Source of the DNA: Zygnema cylindricum
Lineage: Eukaryota; Streptophyta; Zygnematophyceae; Zygnematales; Zygnemataceae
Reading direction: 5' to 3'
NCBI GenBank assembly: GCA_037447655.1
Contig: JBBHKE010001618.1
Coordinates: 87,325-151,324 of the forward strand
Length of the DNA: 64,000 bases
The notes beneath the pieces are model-generated. The model worked only from the letters and a program-made list of their open reading frames with translations, searched no databases and was not told the DNA's origin. A program made the position numbers and the translations under genes. This document shows positions 54,943 through 64,000 of the stretch, piece after piece. Positions within the stretch are counted from its first letter, which is position 1. The number at the start of each line of letters is the position of its first letter.

Positions 54943-56133
54943 ATTTTGTGCTTTCTCTACAAGAAGTCTATAGCACTTGTTACCTCAAAACCCACTGTCC
55001 CGATCCACGAGATTCCATTTTACTCCGGATATGTCACTCCAAAGCAAAATAACAATCAAAACGAAGACACAAATGCACTATCACGTAGATATATATATCA
55101 ATAAATATGATTGGCTTTCCAGATTTCACAATATCACCTTGCCCCAAAAAAAAGAATAAAAGATAGAAAATGTGAAATATAACGAAACGAGCTTAACATA
55201 CCCCAACAATTAAACGATGACAATTAGAAAGCGGTGACCCCTCCCCGGACCGTCTCATAAAAAGGTATGATACTCCTGCAACCTTCGGTGTCCGCAGCTC
55301 GGAATCGACTTGACTCTTCTAGGTTCAAACAGCAAAAAGTCCATAATCACCCAAAAAAGAAGATAGTGCCAACTACACGCCCATATTGTGATTTCCACAA
55401 AAGACAGATTCAAAACCAAGATGGCAATAAAGTTAAAAACAAGACAAAAATTCTCCAAAAGAAGGTTTGTTGGAATTTCTGAGGGTTTTCACAAGAGTCA
55501 GTAGTGAAAAAGCAACCTGTCTCCTTCGACCCCAAGTGCCTTATAGATCAAGGTATGTTAAAATTGCAGGTCCAAAAGTCAAAGCTACGTTATTCACCAA
55601 TGAGCGGCAAGCAAGTGCAATTGAACTAACACAAGACAAAATAATCGGTACTACACTCGGGGTAAAAAGTTCTGCTCCGGGCTGCGGCTGGATCCGCGGC
55701 CGGAAGTAATTATTTGGTCCACTATTATAAGACAAAGTCGTGAAAGGTACACTAACTTGCCAGACTTTGACCTAAGGTAATTAATGGACAAAAAGTCAAC
55801 TGAGGCTGAACTAAATTACTACTGACGGCTACCAGTATAATCTAAATGCAAATCCTGAACGTTACGTGGCAATCCACAATGTAAACCCCCTCGAGGGCTG
55901 GTGGCGAATGGTTCCATGCAACCAGATTGTAATCTTTGAGAAGGTATAACTTGGTTGTTCGGCTTCCCTTAGGCGCGAAACAAAGTGCGTTCCGTTCAGT
56001 TGGGAAAATCCAAGAATCTGGTCAGTTTGAGTGCATTATTTCCTCCCTACATTGATGACAGTCTAGGTGGGAAAGGTCACCGAAATCCTTGGTGACATAA
56101 AGGTGTGCCTGTAAAGCACATGAGCTTGACAGC
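54943..56133. other. sequence between the two LTR-like repeats, no gene seen
   Basis: No protein-like frame of note. It contains CGGGCTGCGGCTGGATCCGC and several short AT-rich runs. Neither a primer-binding site next to copy 2 nor a purine tract next to copy 1 is obvious, so it does not look like the interior of a simple element. It may be older flanking DNA. Confidence 0.35.
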
Positions 56134-56417
56134 TGTCGAACGTGCCTGATTAACGTGATGGAAGGGCCCACAGCTTAGAGTCGTCGGCATTGGAGTCCTG
56201 CAAATAAACCCCGAATGCGAATGCTTCCCAAAATGATGATCATGCCTAATGCTGGCCACATCCCTCCCATAGATATGCTTGCCAAATAAGAGATATGCTG
56301 GGACAGGACATAAGGAAGAGTTGGAGGAGAAAGCGAAAGTGATCCCCTCCCCCTTCCTTTTCCCCCCCTTTGACCGGGGAAAGGGATTTGGCTCTCGGTA
56401 ATCAGGCTGATATCCCT
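56134..56417 (-). repeat. 3' LTR of the gypsy-DNMT element (copy 2)
   Basis: 284 bases, homologous to 54660-54942. On the minus strand it lies directly after a polypurine tract that follows the pol region, the position expected for a 3' LTR. Its end is CGACA; its first base is A where copy 1 has T. Confidence 0.65.
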
Positions 56418-56433
56418 ATCCCCCCCCCCTCTT
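56418..56433 (-). other. polypurine tract of the gypsy-DNMT element
   Basis: The minus strand reads AAGAGGGGGGGGGAT and abuts the LTR. This is the expected primer for plus-strand DNA synthesis. Confidence 0.65.
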
Positions 56434-56463
56434 ATTCAACGGTGACTAAGATAATAATATAAT

Positions 56464-56690
56464 TACCTGCTCCATTCGCAGTTCTAATAGAACCAAGTGT
56501 TGGAGGGTAGAGGTTGTGGCTCCCAAGAGGAAGGGAGACGGGATGAGTGCCAACATTGACCACACTGATTGCAGACCAATATGTCGGGCATATGGGAGGA
56601 CTGATGGCAAATGGATAAACAGGAAAGAGGATTGGCAAAGTAAGTCAAGTGGAAGGTCGGTTCGTCTTCCATTCCCCAAAGATGGCAAAT
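56464..56690 (-). pseudogene. PHD-finger-like C-terminal motif of the gypsy pol
   Basis: After the integrase C-terminal domain the minus strand reads DILVCNQCGQCWHSSRLPSS, about a dozen residues, then NTWFY, TAG (56484-56486), Asn and Cys. This matches the second half of a PHD finger, C-X2-C-X4-H-X2-C...W-X-C-X2-C, with the third Cys changed to Arg and the next to Tyr. The first Cys pair is uncertain: CQSS in the neighbouring frame (56635-56650) could be a damaged C-X2-C. PHD fingers read histone tails, whereas many gypsy chromoviruses have a chromodomain here. Confidence 0.5.
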
Positions 56691-57826
56691 GGCCACGTTG
56701 ATCTGATTATCTTTAATTCTTCGACCATCCCTTCCTTCCAATGTAAGAACCCCTTTGTTGGAAACTTCAACCACTTTCAAAATTACCCTTCCGGCAGAAA
56801 TATCCAGCGTGTCCTTCTTCTGTTGCATCCGATATACAAAGTCCCCAGGTACAAATCGTCGCTACCAGGGCACATAACTCTCGCTCCGGCGTTGAGAATA
56901 CCATAATTGATCTTGGTGTTGAGCCGCTTGCAAATTTCCCATGGCGAGAGGCATCTCTCGGTGGAAAATTTTGGCTCTGTCGGTGATCAATTTTTTGACT
57001 GTCCCCTTATCATCCATCTCCGAGAGGACCAATGCTTGGGCCGATGCAACCCCGGGCAAGATGGGATGCTTTCCAAATAAAATGAAATAAGGGTTGTAGG
57101 AGTGGAGAGAAGCCTGCTTGCTGAATTGGTAGCCCATAGTTATCCAAGGCACTCTCTTGTCCCACTCCCCCAAGTCTTCATCAACCGCATTTTTCTGTAG
57201 TGACCGCTTCATTGTCTGTACGCACCTTTCAGCCAAGCCGTCGGCTTGCGGGTGGTCATTGCTCGTCACCCGATGGTTGACCAGACACTTTTGCAAGAGG
57301 TTAGAAAATTCCTCGGCAAATTCAAAGCCTTGGTCGGTTAGAACTTTCGCAAGCGCCACGAATTGGGCTAAAACTCTTTGCAAAAAGGCATCTAGAATTG
57401 CCTTGGACTCCTTCCGAGCAAAACCGCCTACTCGATCGACATAGAAAAATATTCTATCATGACTAGAACGACGCGGTTCCCCTGCCTGCTGGTCGGAAGA
57501 GGTCCCAAAAGGTCCAGCGACCACCGATAAAACATTCCCCGGATAGGAAGCGAATGAAGCTTTGTCCCGCCCTTTTTGTCAAAAGCTGCCTTTACTCGAT
57601 CGCATGAGGAGCAATTCTGCACAATTCGATTAACTTCAATTCGCAACCCGTGCCACCAATAAGAGGCCGTTACTAGAGAAGTGGTCTTCTTTTGCCCGAA
57701 GTGTCCACATTGCTGATGGAGATTAGAAATCAGAGTTTCTCGGTCTGAGGGAGGAGGAACCACTTTCCTTGTGGCGTCTGACCATTTCCGGAGAAGAACC
57801 CCTCTGTCCCAATCGTACGTCGCCAT
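56691..57826 (-). pseudogene. gypsy integrase, frameshifted
   Basis: 57428-57826 encodes the HHCC zinc domain (HQQCGHFGQ ... NCSSCDRVK) and the start of the core with WSLDLLGPLP, which has the first catalytic Asp. A frameshift near 57440 moves the reading to 56862-57524: FFYVDRVGGFARKESKAILD, VLTDQGFEFAEEF with the second Asp, and HPQADGLAERCVQTMKRSL with the Glu. The part at 56691-56830 (LDISAGRVILKVVEVSNKGV, LTLEGRDGRRIKDNQINVAI) is an SH3-like C-terminal domain. DDE residues are present but the frame is broken. Confidence 0.85.
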
Positions 57827-57923
57827 TCGGGTCTACACTCGAGATAATTGAATTGACGTCAAGTGGGGAAGGGGCGCCCCCTGCTAGATAGATTATAGAG
57901 CCTCGGGATCGTTCTAAATATCC

Positions 57924-58514
57924 TTACGTCCGGCCCCTATAGGTGCCTGACCCTCCATGTCTGCTGAGAAAGTTGACAGTTCCCCCTGATTGGGGAAGCC
58001 AGATAAAGGCTGAGGAGGCTCGGATGATCCCCAAACTGATTTCCGGATCCTCATCATGTTGAGCCCCGGTTAAATCCCCGGTAGAGGGGTCGGGATTCCA
58101 GCTAAGTCCATCGGCATTCCCATGGATTTCCCCAGCCCGGTGAACAATGTCAAAATCAAATTCCTGCAGGATAAGAACCCATCTAGCAAGTTTGCCGATC
58201 AATTTAATATTTTCCATGATCCATTTCAGTGGTTGGTGATCAGTAATGAAGGTGTAATGAACCTTATACAAATAAGGTCAAAAATGCTGGATTTCTTAGA
58301 CTGCTGCGAATAGTTCTCCGTGGTAACTACTATAATTCCCCTTTGCTCTGTTGTTGCTCCGACTAGCGTAGGCCACCACATATTTAGCTCCTGCATCATC
58401 AATCTGAGCCAAAACCGCTCCAAATCCAAACTTGCTCCAATCAGTACAAAGGAGGAAAGGCCTCTGGTGATTAGGCATCCAGAGCACGGGGTGTTGCTTT
58501 AGAGCATCCTTCAA
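57924..58514 (-). pseudogene. gypsy RNase H
   Basis: 58296-58514 has PFLLCTDWSKFGFGAVLAQI and SSYHGELFAAV, the first Asp and the Glu of the active site. After a frameshift, 57924-58271 has FITDHQPLKWIMEN with the next Asp, then FDIVHRAGEIHGNADGLS, the conserved C-terminal block. The order and motifs are standard Ty3/gypsy. Confidence 0.85.
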
Positions 58515-58517
58515 GAA

Positions 58518-59530
58518 CTAGAAGGAGATATGTTGTTCTTTGGTCCAGTGACACTCTTGGTCTTTCCGCAATAGGTGGTTGAGGGGTTGAGCGTGACTAC
58601 TAAACTCGGGGATAAAACGCCGATAGTAGTTTGCCAGACCCAGAAAGGTGCGAATGGCCAAGATGTCCTGCGGTGGGGGAAGAGCGTCAAAGGCTGACAC
58701 CTTGACCATGTGGGGACCCACAGTCCCGAAAGTCACCACATGTCCGAGGTAAATGATTTTTTGTACTCCAAAGATCCCTTTGCCTGGGTGGCATTTCAAG
58801 CCCGCTGCTTGGAGTGCCTTGAGATCGATGTGAACATGCTCCAGGCGTTCCTTAAAAGTTTTGGAGAATATAAAAACATCATGAATGTAGCACCGAGCAC
58901 AATCAATTCCTTGGAGCGTTTCGTCCATGGCCCGTTGGAATTTTGCTTGTGTATTCTTGAGTCCCAATGGCATGTAAATCCATTCATAAAGTCAGGAACC
59001 GGCCCAAATTGCGGTTCTCTCCCTGTGCTTCGGTTCCATGGCAATCTGTTGGAAACTATTTTTCATGTCCAAAGTGGAGTAGATAGTGGCGCCAGCAAGG
59101 GAGTCGAATATTTCTTCCGGGGTCGGCATTGGATATTGGTCAGAGATGGTTGTCGTGTTTAGCATGCGATAATCTCCACTCATCTGAAAATCTACAGTCT
59201 TCCCGGACGAGTCTTTTTTGGGCGGGAGAACTGTCGTAGAAGCGAACCCATGAAGACTTGTACTTTCCTAAACCAATCCAGCTTCCACCAAAGTTTGGAC
59301 TTTAGCCGTGATGAATTCCTTCTCTTTGAAGTTGAGAGGATACTGCTTATGCCAAACAGTTGTCGTCTCGTCGATCGAATCGATTGGGAAAGGGGTTCTT
59401 TTGTAGATTCCGACATCTGTTTCGGATCATGAGAACACTTGTTTGTTTTTGGCCATTAACTCGAAAAGCCGCGCCTTCTGCTGAGGATCCAACTACTCCC
59501 CAAGGGTCCAATCCATTTTCTTAGGCTCTA
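58518..59530 (-). pseudogene. gypsy reverse transcriptase with altered catalytic motif
   Basis: Upstream blocks near 59470-59510 (QQKARLFELMAKNKQVFS) and 59330-59400 (a TVWHKQYPLNFKEKEFI block) are the usual approach to gypsy RT. RT proper shows VQTLVEAGLV with a stop next to it, DYRMLNTTTISDQYPMPTPE, IYSTLDMKNSFQQIAM (first catalytic Asp), MPLGLKNTQAKFQRAMDETL and YIHDVFIFS. The last is YIDD in active elements; here Asp is His (codon at 58881-58883). FLGLANYYRRFIPEFS and PLNHLLRKD close the domain. It is inactive by stops and by the catalytic change. Confidence 0.85.
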
Positions 59531-59784
59531 CGGCAGCACAGGCCTCCGCCGGTCTACCCCAGATGTTAATGTTGAATTCAATCCTATCGGTGGATGTGCA
59601 TCTACCCTCCGGCTAAGACGCTACTGGGCGATTTTGCTGCGTAGCAATATGTGCCTCTGCCCCCCCCCACTGGGAAAACCTGCTGTGGTGAAATGTGAAT
59701 TTTTCTTCTCCTCTTTTCTCTCCCCCCCTCAAGCAGCAAAGTTGCCTGCATCGCAAACAACTAAGGAGCTTGAAGCTAAAAAGC

Positions 59785-60825
59785 TCAAGATCTCGGGGAC
59801 CTGAGAGTTGAGAAGGCTAGTGCATGCTTGAGCACCCATGTGATTGAATTCAAATCCATACTTTGCCCAATTAGGCTGTACCTCTGAAAGTCTGAAATAC
59901 CTGGTGCTGTCGTGGTGCCTTTTTAAAATCCCATTGCTTCTTCCCGTTCCACAATCGTTGGTGTTTTCCAGATTCTCGCCGTAATGTGAAAAACCATTCA
60001 CGCTGCTCCTTTTCGATAAATGTGACTGTGAGGGAAAGAAACCAAAGTTGGGAGTGCTTTCCGTGGTAGTCCTAGCTGGTTGCAACGGAAGAAAGCGCTG
60101 CGGTCGTGTCTTGTTACAGGGGTGGCCATCCTGCCCTTTCCAAAGATTTGCTGCACAAAATTCTGTGGATCTGGTGTTTACTTAACCAACAATTGCCGCA
60201 GGATTAGGAGAAGGATCATATTGGTCCAATATGCCCTTACTCTGTGTGCTTGGGATCCCATTTGTGCGGCGTCGAAAACCAACGGAGCACCAAGAATCTA
60301 GGTTACGTGATTCCAGCTGTCAGCAACTAGTTTTCTTTTATCATCTCCTGGGTGTACCTTTTCCATAACGTATCGTACTGGTGTGTCTTGGAGCTTCTGT
60401 AGCCACGTGATCAATTCAATCATCTTGTAAAAGGTTCCACTTCGTCGGTCTTGATGTCCTTTACTTTGTCCCGCTAGGGAGTATCCTTGACAAGGCCAGC
60501 CTGCCATAACCAAATCCACTCTTCCCAAACTGGCTAGGTGGGGCTCCATAATGTTTTTGACATTTTGGGGAAGACTTCGGTGAGCTTTGGAAAAGGCTGT
60601 TAATAGAAGCTGATGAGGAGAGAGTTGATGAAGCTGGTGGAGCCGGTGCTCGCTGACAGCCTGCGCCTCGGCTGATATTTCAACGGCTGTGTACACCTCT
60701 ACCATATATCCAGCTTTCAAAACTGCTTCCAAATTAGAACTAATTCTCAAAAATAGAGATAAAATACGCAGTCCAAAATCGGGGACTGCCAATGACACCA
60801 CTTGTCGATTGAACTCGTTACTCGT
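59785..60825 (-). pseudogene. C5 cytosine DNA methyltransferase domain inside gypsy pol
   Basis: Motifs in order on the minus strand: LRILSLFLRISSNLEAVL (motif I, whose FxG glycine is Arg here), VYTAVEIS (motif II), GRVDLVMAGWPCQGYSLAGQ (motif IV with catalytic Cys of PCQ at about 60490-60492), YVMEKV (motif VI, normally ENV), FDAAQMGSQAHRVRAYWTN (motif VIII), EAMGF (motif IX region) and YSLIGQSMDLNSITWVL (motif X). Stops: TAG 60298-60300, TAA 60178-60180, TGA 59998-60000 and TAA 59923-59925. An intact version would transfer a methyl group from S-adenosylmethionine to cytosine C5. It lies between protease and RT. Its subfamily (DNMT1, DNMT3/DRM or other) cannot be fixed by eye. Confidence 0.85.
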
Positions 60826-61247
60826 CTAGGGTTTGGAAGAATCTATCAATTCTATAGAAACGACTTCCGTCAATTTTAAGGCCAGCAAATTCTTATCCAC
60901 TCCCCGCCGGAGTTTTGCCAACTGTAGTAATCTATTCTTGTATTCCTCTTCTCACCGCTTGGAAACGGGGAATTGCTAGATTTTTTCGGCAATATCTGTG
61001 GCCAAACAATTCCGTCAGAGATAATGTGGTATACACCGGGTAGCATCCAGCAACCGGGACATTGGTTTCCCCCGGTTCCATGAATCCAAAGGAACCACCA
61101 CTTTGATTCCTTCGGGATTTCCGAGGTCCCAAACCGTACATTGCTCCTCCCTGACGCTCAAATTCATATTTAACTTGGTCCCAGTGGCCATTCCCAATAG
61201 GATTTCGAATTGAGTCCCTTCAACCACTAGGAAAGGAAGCTCAATTT
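60826..61247 (-). pseudogene. gypsy pol: protease C-terminal part and linker to methyltransferase
   Basis: 61015-61227 has VEGTQFEILLGMATGTKLNM, like the second half of a retropepsin fold (the ILLG block), then GNPEGIKVVVPLDSWNRGK. The stretch to 60826 includes DKNLLALKLTEVVSIELID and a stop just before the methyltransferase. It is broken by frameshifts. Confidence 0.65.
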
Positions 61248-61694
61248 TTACCCGTTGGCTTCCATGGCCTTGATAATTCCATTGATTGGCTGACTGCCGC
61301 TGCTTACGGTGCTTAAGCAGATGTTGCTTTGGCAGATTTTGGGCCGGAGTTCTTCGGGCATTTTCTGCAAAGCAGAGGTGGTGATGAGGTTGGGGAGAGC
61401 TCCGGTGTCGACCACATCGACCTGGTATCCCCCGTACCCGTTGACCTTGAAGTTCTCGGTGCGGTTCAGTATAAGAGCCACTGATAAGGCTTTGTAGTTT
61501 CTATCCACTAAAGGGGTTTTTGGCTTGGTGGACAAAAATACCGAGGTTGGCGGAGTGGTCCATTCTACCCCCCTCTTTCCGAAGTTTATTTCTTCCCCCA
61601 ATGCTTGAATGAGGATTTCTTTAGGCAGGTTGTGGGAAGATGCGAGAGTCTTCACGTGTGTGAGGGCATATCGCATGAGGTGCCGGACTAGCAT
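61248..61694 (-). pseudogene. gypsy aspartic protease
   Basis: An open stretch of 148 codons with GGYQVDVVDTGALPNLITTS. The DTG at about 61401-61409 is the retropepsin active site and is intact. The N-terminal half (INFGKRGVEWTTPPTSVFLS, KALSVALILN) is probably the linker after gag. The frame ends just before the ILLG block. Confidence 0.75.
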
Positions 61695-62730
61695 GACCGC
61701 CGGTTTGGAGCAAGGCAGGGTTGCTTTCGGCGAAGATGGGGATGAGTTCGGATGCTGCGGATCCTAATCTTGTTCTTCTTTCTCACTTTCGAAGTCGGAT
61801 TCTGCGACTGGTGGTGTTGTGGGTGTGTCATTCTCCGGTCGTTCCGCCATATATTTCTCAAACCAGTCCTGATTATCCTTCTTCTCTCGTTCCAATGACT
61901 CTTTCTCTTGCAAGTGTTTCTCGTTTTTTTAAATTTCGAAATCGGGAGGCAACTTAGGTTTGGAAGGGAGAGAAGGCGGTTGTTTGGGTTTGAGTCCTAG
62001 TTCGATGTCGTTGTTCAGGATTACGGCCCTGGGAGTGAATGACAAGGGTCCAGTAGCTTTCCGGTTGTGATCCCTCTAACCCATTTTCTGTCTATCTTGT
62101 CGTTGCATTGATGTGGAATTTCGTAGTTGGCGGGGGTTGTCTCCTACCCCAACATTCCAAGCTTTGGACAGGAAGGTTTGGGCATGGTATGCATTTGGTG
62201 GTTACAAATCCCAGCCCAATAGGTCCTCATCGTTGGTACCCGCTGTGCCTTGAAGCTCAAGCTCCGCGAGCTTCTGTAACAACTCATGTTTATGTTTGTG
62301 GAGTCGTTGCGTTGCTGTGATAGAAGCAGACCGGGGAGAAGCTTTCAAGCGGAGGGCAGCCAACTCTGCAGCCATGGCGGCTAGCTGTTGACTCTGCTGT
62401 TGTATGATGATCTTCGGCGTAAGCTTGGCCGGAGCAGCCGGGGCTCGCTGTGGTCTCTCCGGCGTGGGCACATGGTGACGCCCCTATGGGTAAAGAAGTT
62501 TGAGAGGAAGAGGGTTAACGGTTGTTTCTCCTTCTCCAGTAAACAAAGTGAATTGCATCATTTCCTTAGGTACTCTATTTTTCTGGAAACGTTGCCCTTC
62601 CTTTTGCTCAGAAATCCACAAGCTTCGCACTTTGAGCCCTCGGTGGTATATTTACTGCGGATTTCGTTGGAGATTTGAGCGTCATCAAACTTTGAAAGTT
62701 TGATTTTGCCGTAATTGTGATTGGGACATC
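61695..62730 (-). pseudogene. gypsy gag-pol linker
   Basis: No clear enzyme domain. An open stretch at 62202-62471 is rich in Ala, Gln, Lys and Leu (IIIQQQSQQLAAMAAELAAL) and would form a helix or coiled coil. In-frame stops are frequent. The position, between gag and protease, makes it part of the polyprotein. Confidence 0.5.
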
Positions 62731-63906
62731 TTAGAAGTCTCGCTCCGTGGGGTTGAACGGTAAGTCTCTTTGGTTACAGGCGTCTTGTCCTCGCCCTTTC
62801 CTCCCTTGAGCCTTTTTTTGATGTCTCAGTGTCCTATCTGCCCGTACTTTCTCCCATTCCTTAAGTTTCAAAGCCAGTTCCGTTTTGAGTTTCCTTGAGC
62901 AGTGCTTCCACCCATGACCCGGTTGCTGACAATTTATGCAATTATAGAGAAATACTCGCTCATCTGCTCCTATAGTTGGTTCTGACCAACTGTCAGCCAC
63001 TTGCTTTCCTTTAAGCTTCCGCAAAGCTTGAAGTTCAGCCTGTTTCTCCTCATTCAAGGATGTCTCCCCTGAGAATCCGGCCAAATTTGTTCGAGCTTTG
63101 CCGGTCACGGCCTTCTCCCTTGCTTCACTATGGACAAAATGGTCATATAATTTCATCGCCACCAATGAAATTTCCTTTGCAGAGGGATTGATGTCCTAAA
63201 TGGCCTACCCGACAATTCAGTTATGTAGAGCAGTTTGCCCTGTCGGCCCGAATGAATTACGGACAACGATGAAGTATTTAGTTGCCATTACCGCAAGGTC
63301 AATCGTTGACAGTTTCGTTTTTTGACAAAGGCTTGAGAGTCGATTGAAGAGAGTTTGGGGAGTCTCGTTCTTCAAACATCGGAATTCCGTGAATTCCTTG
63401 ATTGCGGACTCGTTCCTCTCTGTGCAAGGGTTGGGATTAGCAACCATGCGGGTTGCTGCATGGGCCGCTTGAATGGCTTGCAGCTGGTTAGCATAAGGTC
63501 TTCCCTGTGCCTGGATTTTCATGTCCGGCGTAAAGGTAGGTGACACACGGGTCGAAACCGCCGCAGCCAGGTCTGCTTCTGCTTGTAAAACTTCAACATT
63601 AAGGGGTGGATCTGAGATCTTGAAGCTACGCCATCAATAGAGGTTGACGCTCTTTATAATCTGCTAACGCCCCTCCAGAAAGGTAGTTGACCATCATTTG
63701 GAAGAGTGTCGTTTCAAACTCATCCGGAATGCCCCCTCCCCGATACTTGTTGATTTCAGATTTGGTGAAAGATTTCCAGAACAACACGAAATCTGAAAAT
63801 CCAATGCCCGAGCTATCTCCGGTAAAGATCCGAATATCCCCCATTTCCTTTTCTTCCTTGGCCTAGTTGGTGAAATGGGAAGAGGAAGGCCCTGTTGGGC
63901 TAACAA
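62731..63906 (-). pseudogene. gypsy gag with CCHC zinc knuckle
   Basis: 63626-63844 (SDFVLFWKSFTKSEINKYRG, TLFQMMVNYLSGGALADYKE) and 63217-63546 (ESAIKEFTEFRCLKNETPQT, LFNRLSSLCQKTKLSTIDLA) are capsid-like. 62731-63165 has NCINCQQPGHGWKHC at about 62899-62940, a C-X2-C-X4-H-X4-C knuckle, followed by a basic tail. Three frame breaks separate the parts. Gag starts near the right window edge, so the 5' LTR lies beyond 64000. Confidence 0.75.
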
Positions 63907-64000
63907 ACTAAGCGGGTGAGATGACTTTCGTATCCTCTTCCTCGATATCGGAACCGGGTCCTTCTCTGCTACAAGGTGCGGACCCTGTTGTGTGGATCCC

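Larger units (their letters stand above)
56134..64000 (-). mobile_element. Ty3/gypsy retrotransposon with internal cytosine DNA methyltransferase, 5' end outside window
   Basis: From high to low coordinate the minus strand encodes gag with a zinc knuckle, aspartic protease, C5 DNA methyltransferase, reverse transcriptase, RNase H, integrase and a PHD-finger-like motif, then polypurine tract and LTR. RT before integrase identifies Ty3/gypsy. All domains are in one direction with no unrelated sequence between, so the methyltransferase is part of the element and not a neighbour. Stops and frameshifts are spread through every domain. Retrotransposons carrying C5 methyltransferases have been described in charophytes and dinoflagellates; this fits the charophyte type. 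Confidence 0.85.

Noticed and set aside
56862-57524. Separate 220-residue gene
   Set aside because: It is the second half of the gypsy integrase core after a frameshift. The second catalytic Asp and the Glu are in it, the first Asp in the neighbouring frame.
60298-60801. A free-standing host DNA methyltransferase gene
   Set aside because: The reading continues past the stops into motifs VIII-X and then directly into gypsy RT, with protease just upstream, so it is part of the retroelement.

Overview
This window looks like nuclear DNA from a green-plant-lineage (streptophyte) eukaryote. It is AT-rich, gene-poor and packed with nested, mostly broken transposable elements. The one clear host gene has ten exons and encodes a legume-lectin receptor-like kinase, a plant-type family. 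A Ty3/gypsy element with a built-in cytosine DNA methyltransferase lies at the right end. As far as I recall, such elements were reported from charophyte algae (and, independently, dinoflagellates), so a charophyte is my best guess. The species cannot be read from the sequence alone. No rRNA, tRNA, CRISPR array or prokaryotic operon was seen.

Layout. 1-4083 (minus): decayed Ty1/copia polyprotein A, running off the left edge; its gag leader and probable LTR lie to about 5.28 kb, and a second copia gag fragment (B) follows at 5.29-5.92 kb. 6-14.3 kb: no convincing gene, but a mosaic of inverted and direct non-coding repeats. 14.3-19.9 kb: three consecutive terminal-inverted-repeat elements (E1, H1, H2) separated by TATGCAAGCA-like sequence. 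H1 and H2 are head-to-head, and each carries a non-LTR retrotransposon whose C-terminus resembles a restriction-like endonuclease. 20.3-31.7 kb (plus): the lectin receptor kinase, whose ten exons join in phase, with one in-frame stop. 33.3-33.8 kb: an unrecognised Asn-rich coding-like segment. 34.1-36.8 kb: copia C remnants, an LTR-like block, a primer-binding site and a gag start. 36.8-40.2 kb: element E2 and three MITE-like elements (M1-M3). 40.7-51.1 kb: a tandem array of about 2.9-kb truncated copia units (LTR plus half-integrase, RT and RNase H). 51.3-52.5 kb: weak candidate host exons. 52.5-54.66 kb (minus): copia E, cut by an LTR-like repeat. 56.1-64 kb (minus): the gypsy element, in the order gag, protease, DNA methyltransferase, RT, RNase H, integrase and a PHD-finger-like C-terminus, then polypurine tract and 3' LTR. 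Its 5' LTR lies beyond the window.

How the parts relate. The receptor kinase is the only likely cellular function: an extracellular lectin head, a proline stalk, one membrane span and a cytoplasmic Ser/Thr kinase. Everything else is transposon biology. The most notable item is the gypsy element that pairs a DNA methyltransferase (a chromatin 'writer') with a PHD-like motif (a possible 'reader'). This copy is dead: it has stops, frameshifts and catalytic-residue changes. The intact family members would have to be found elsewhere in the genome.
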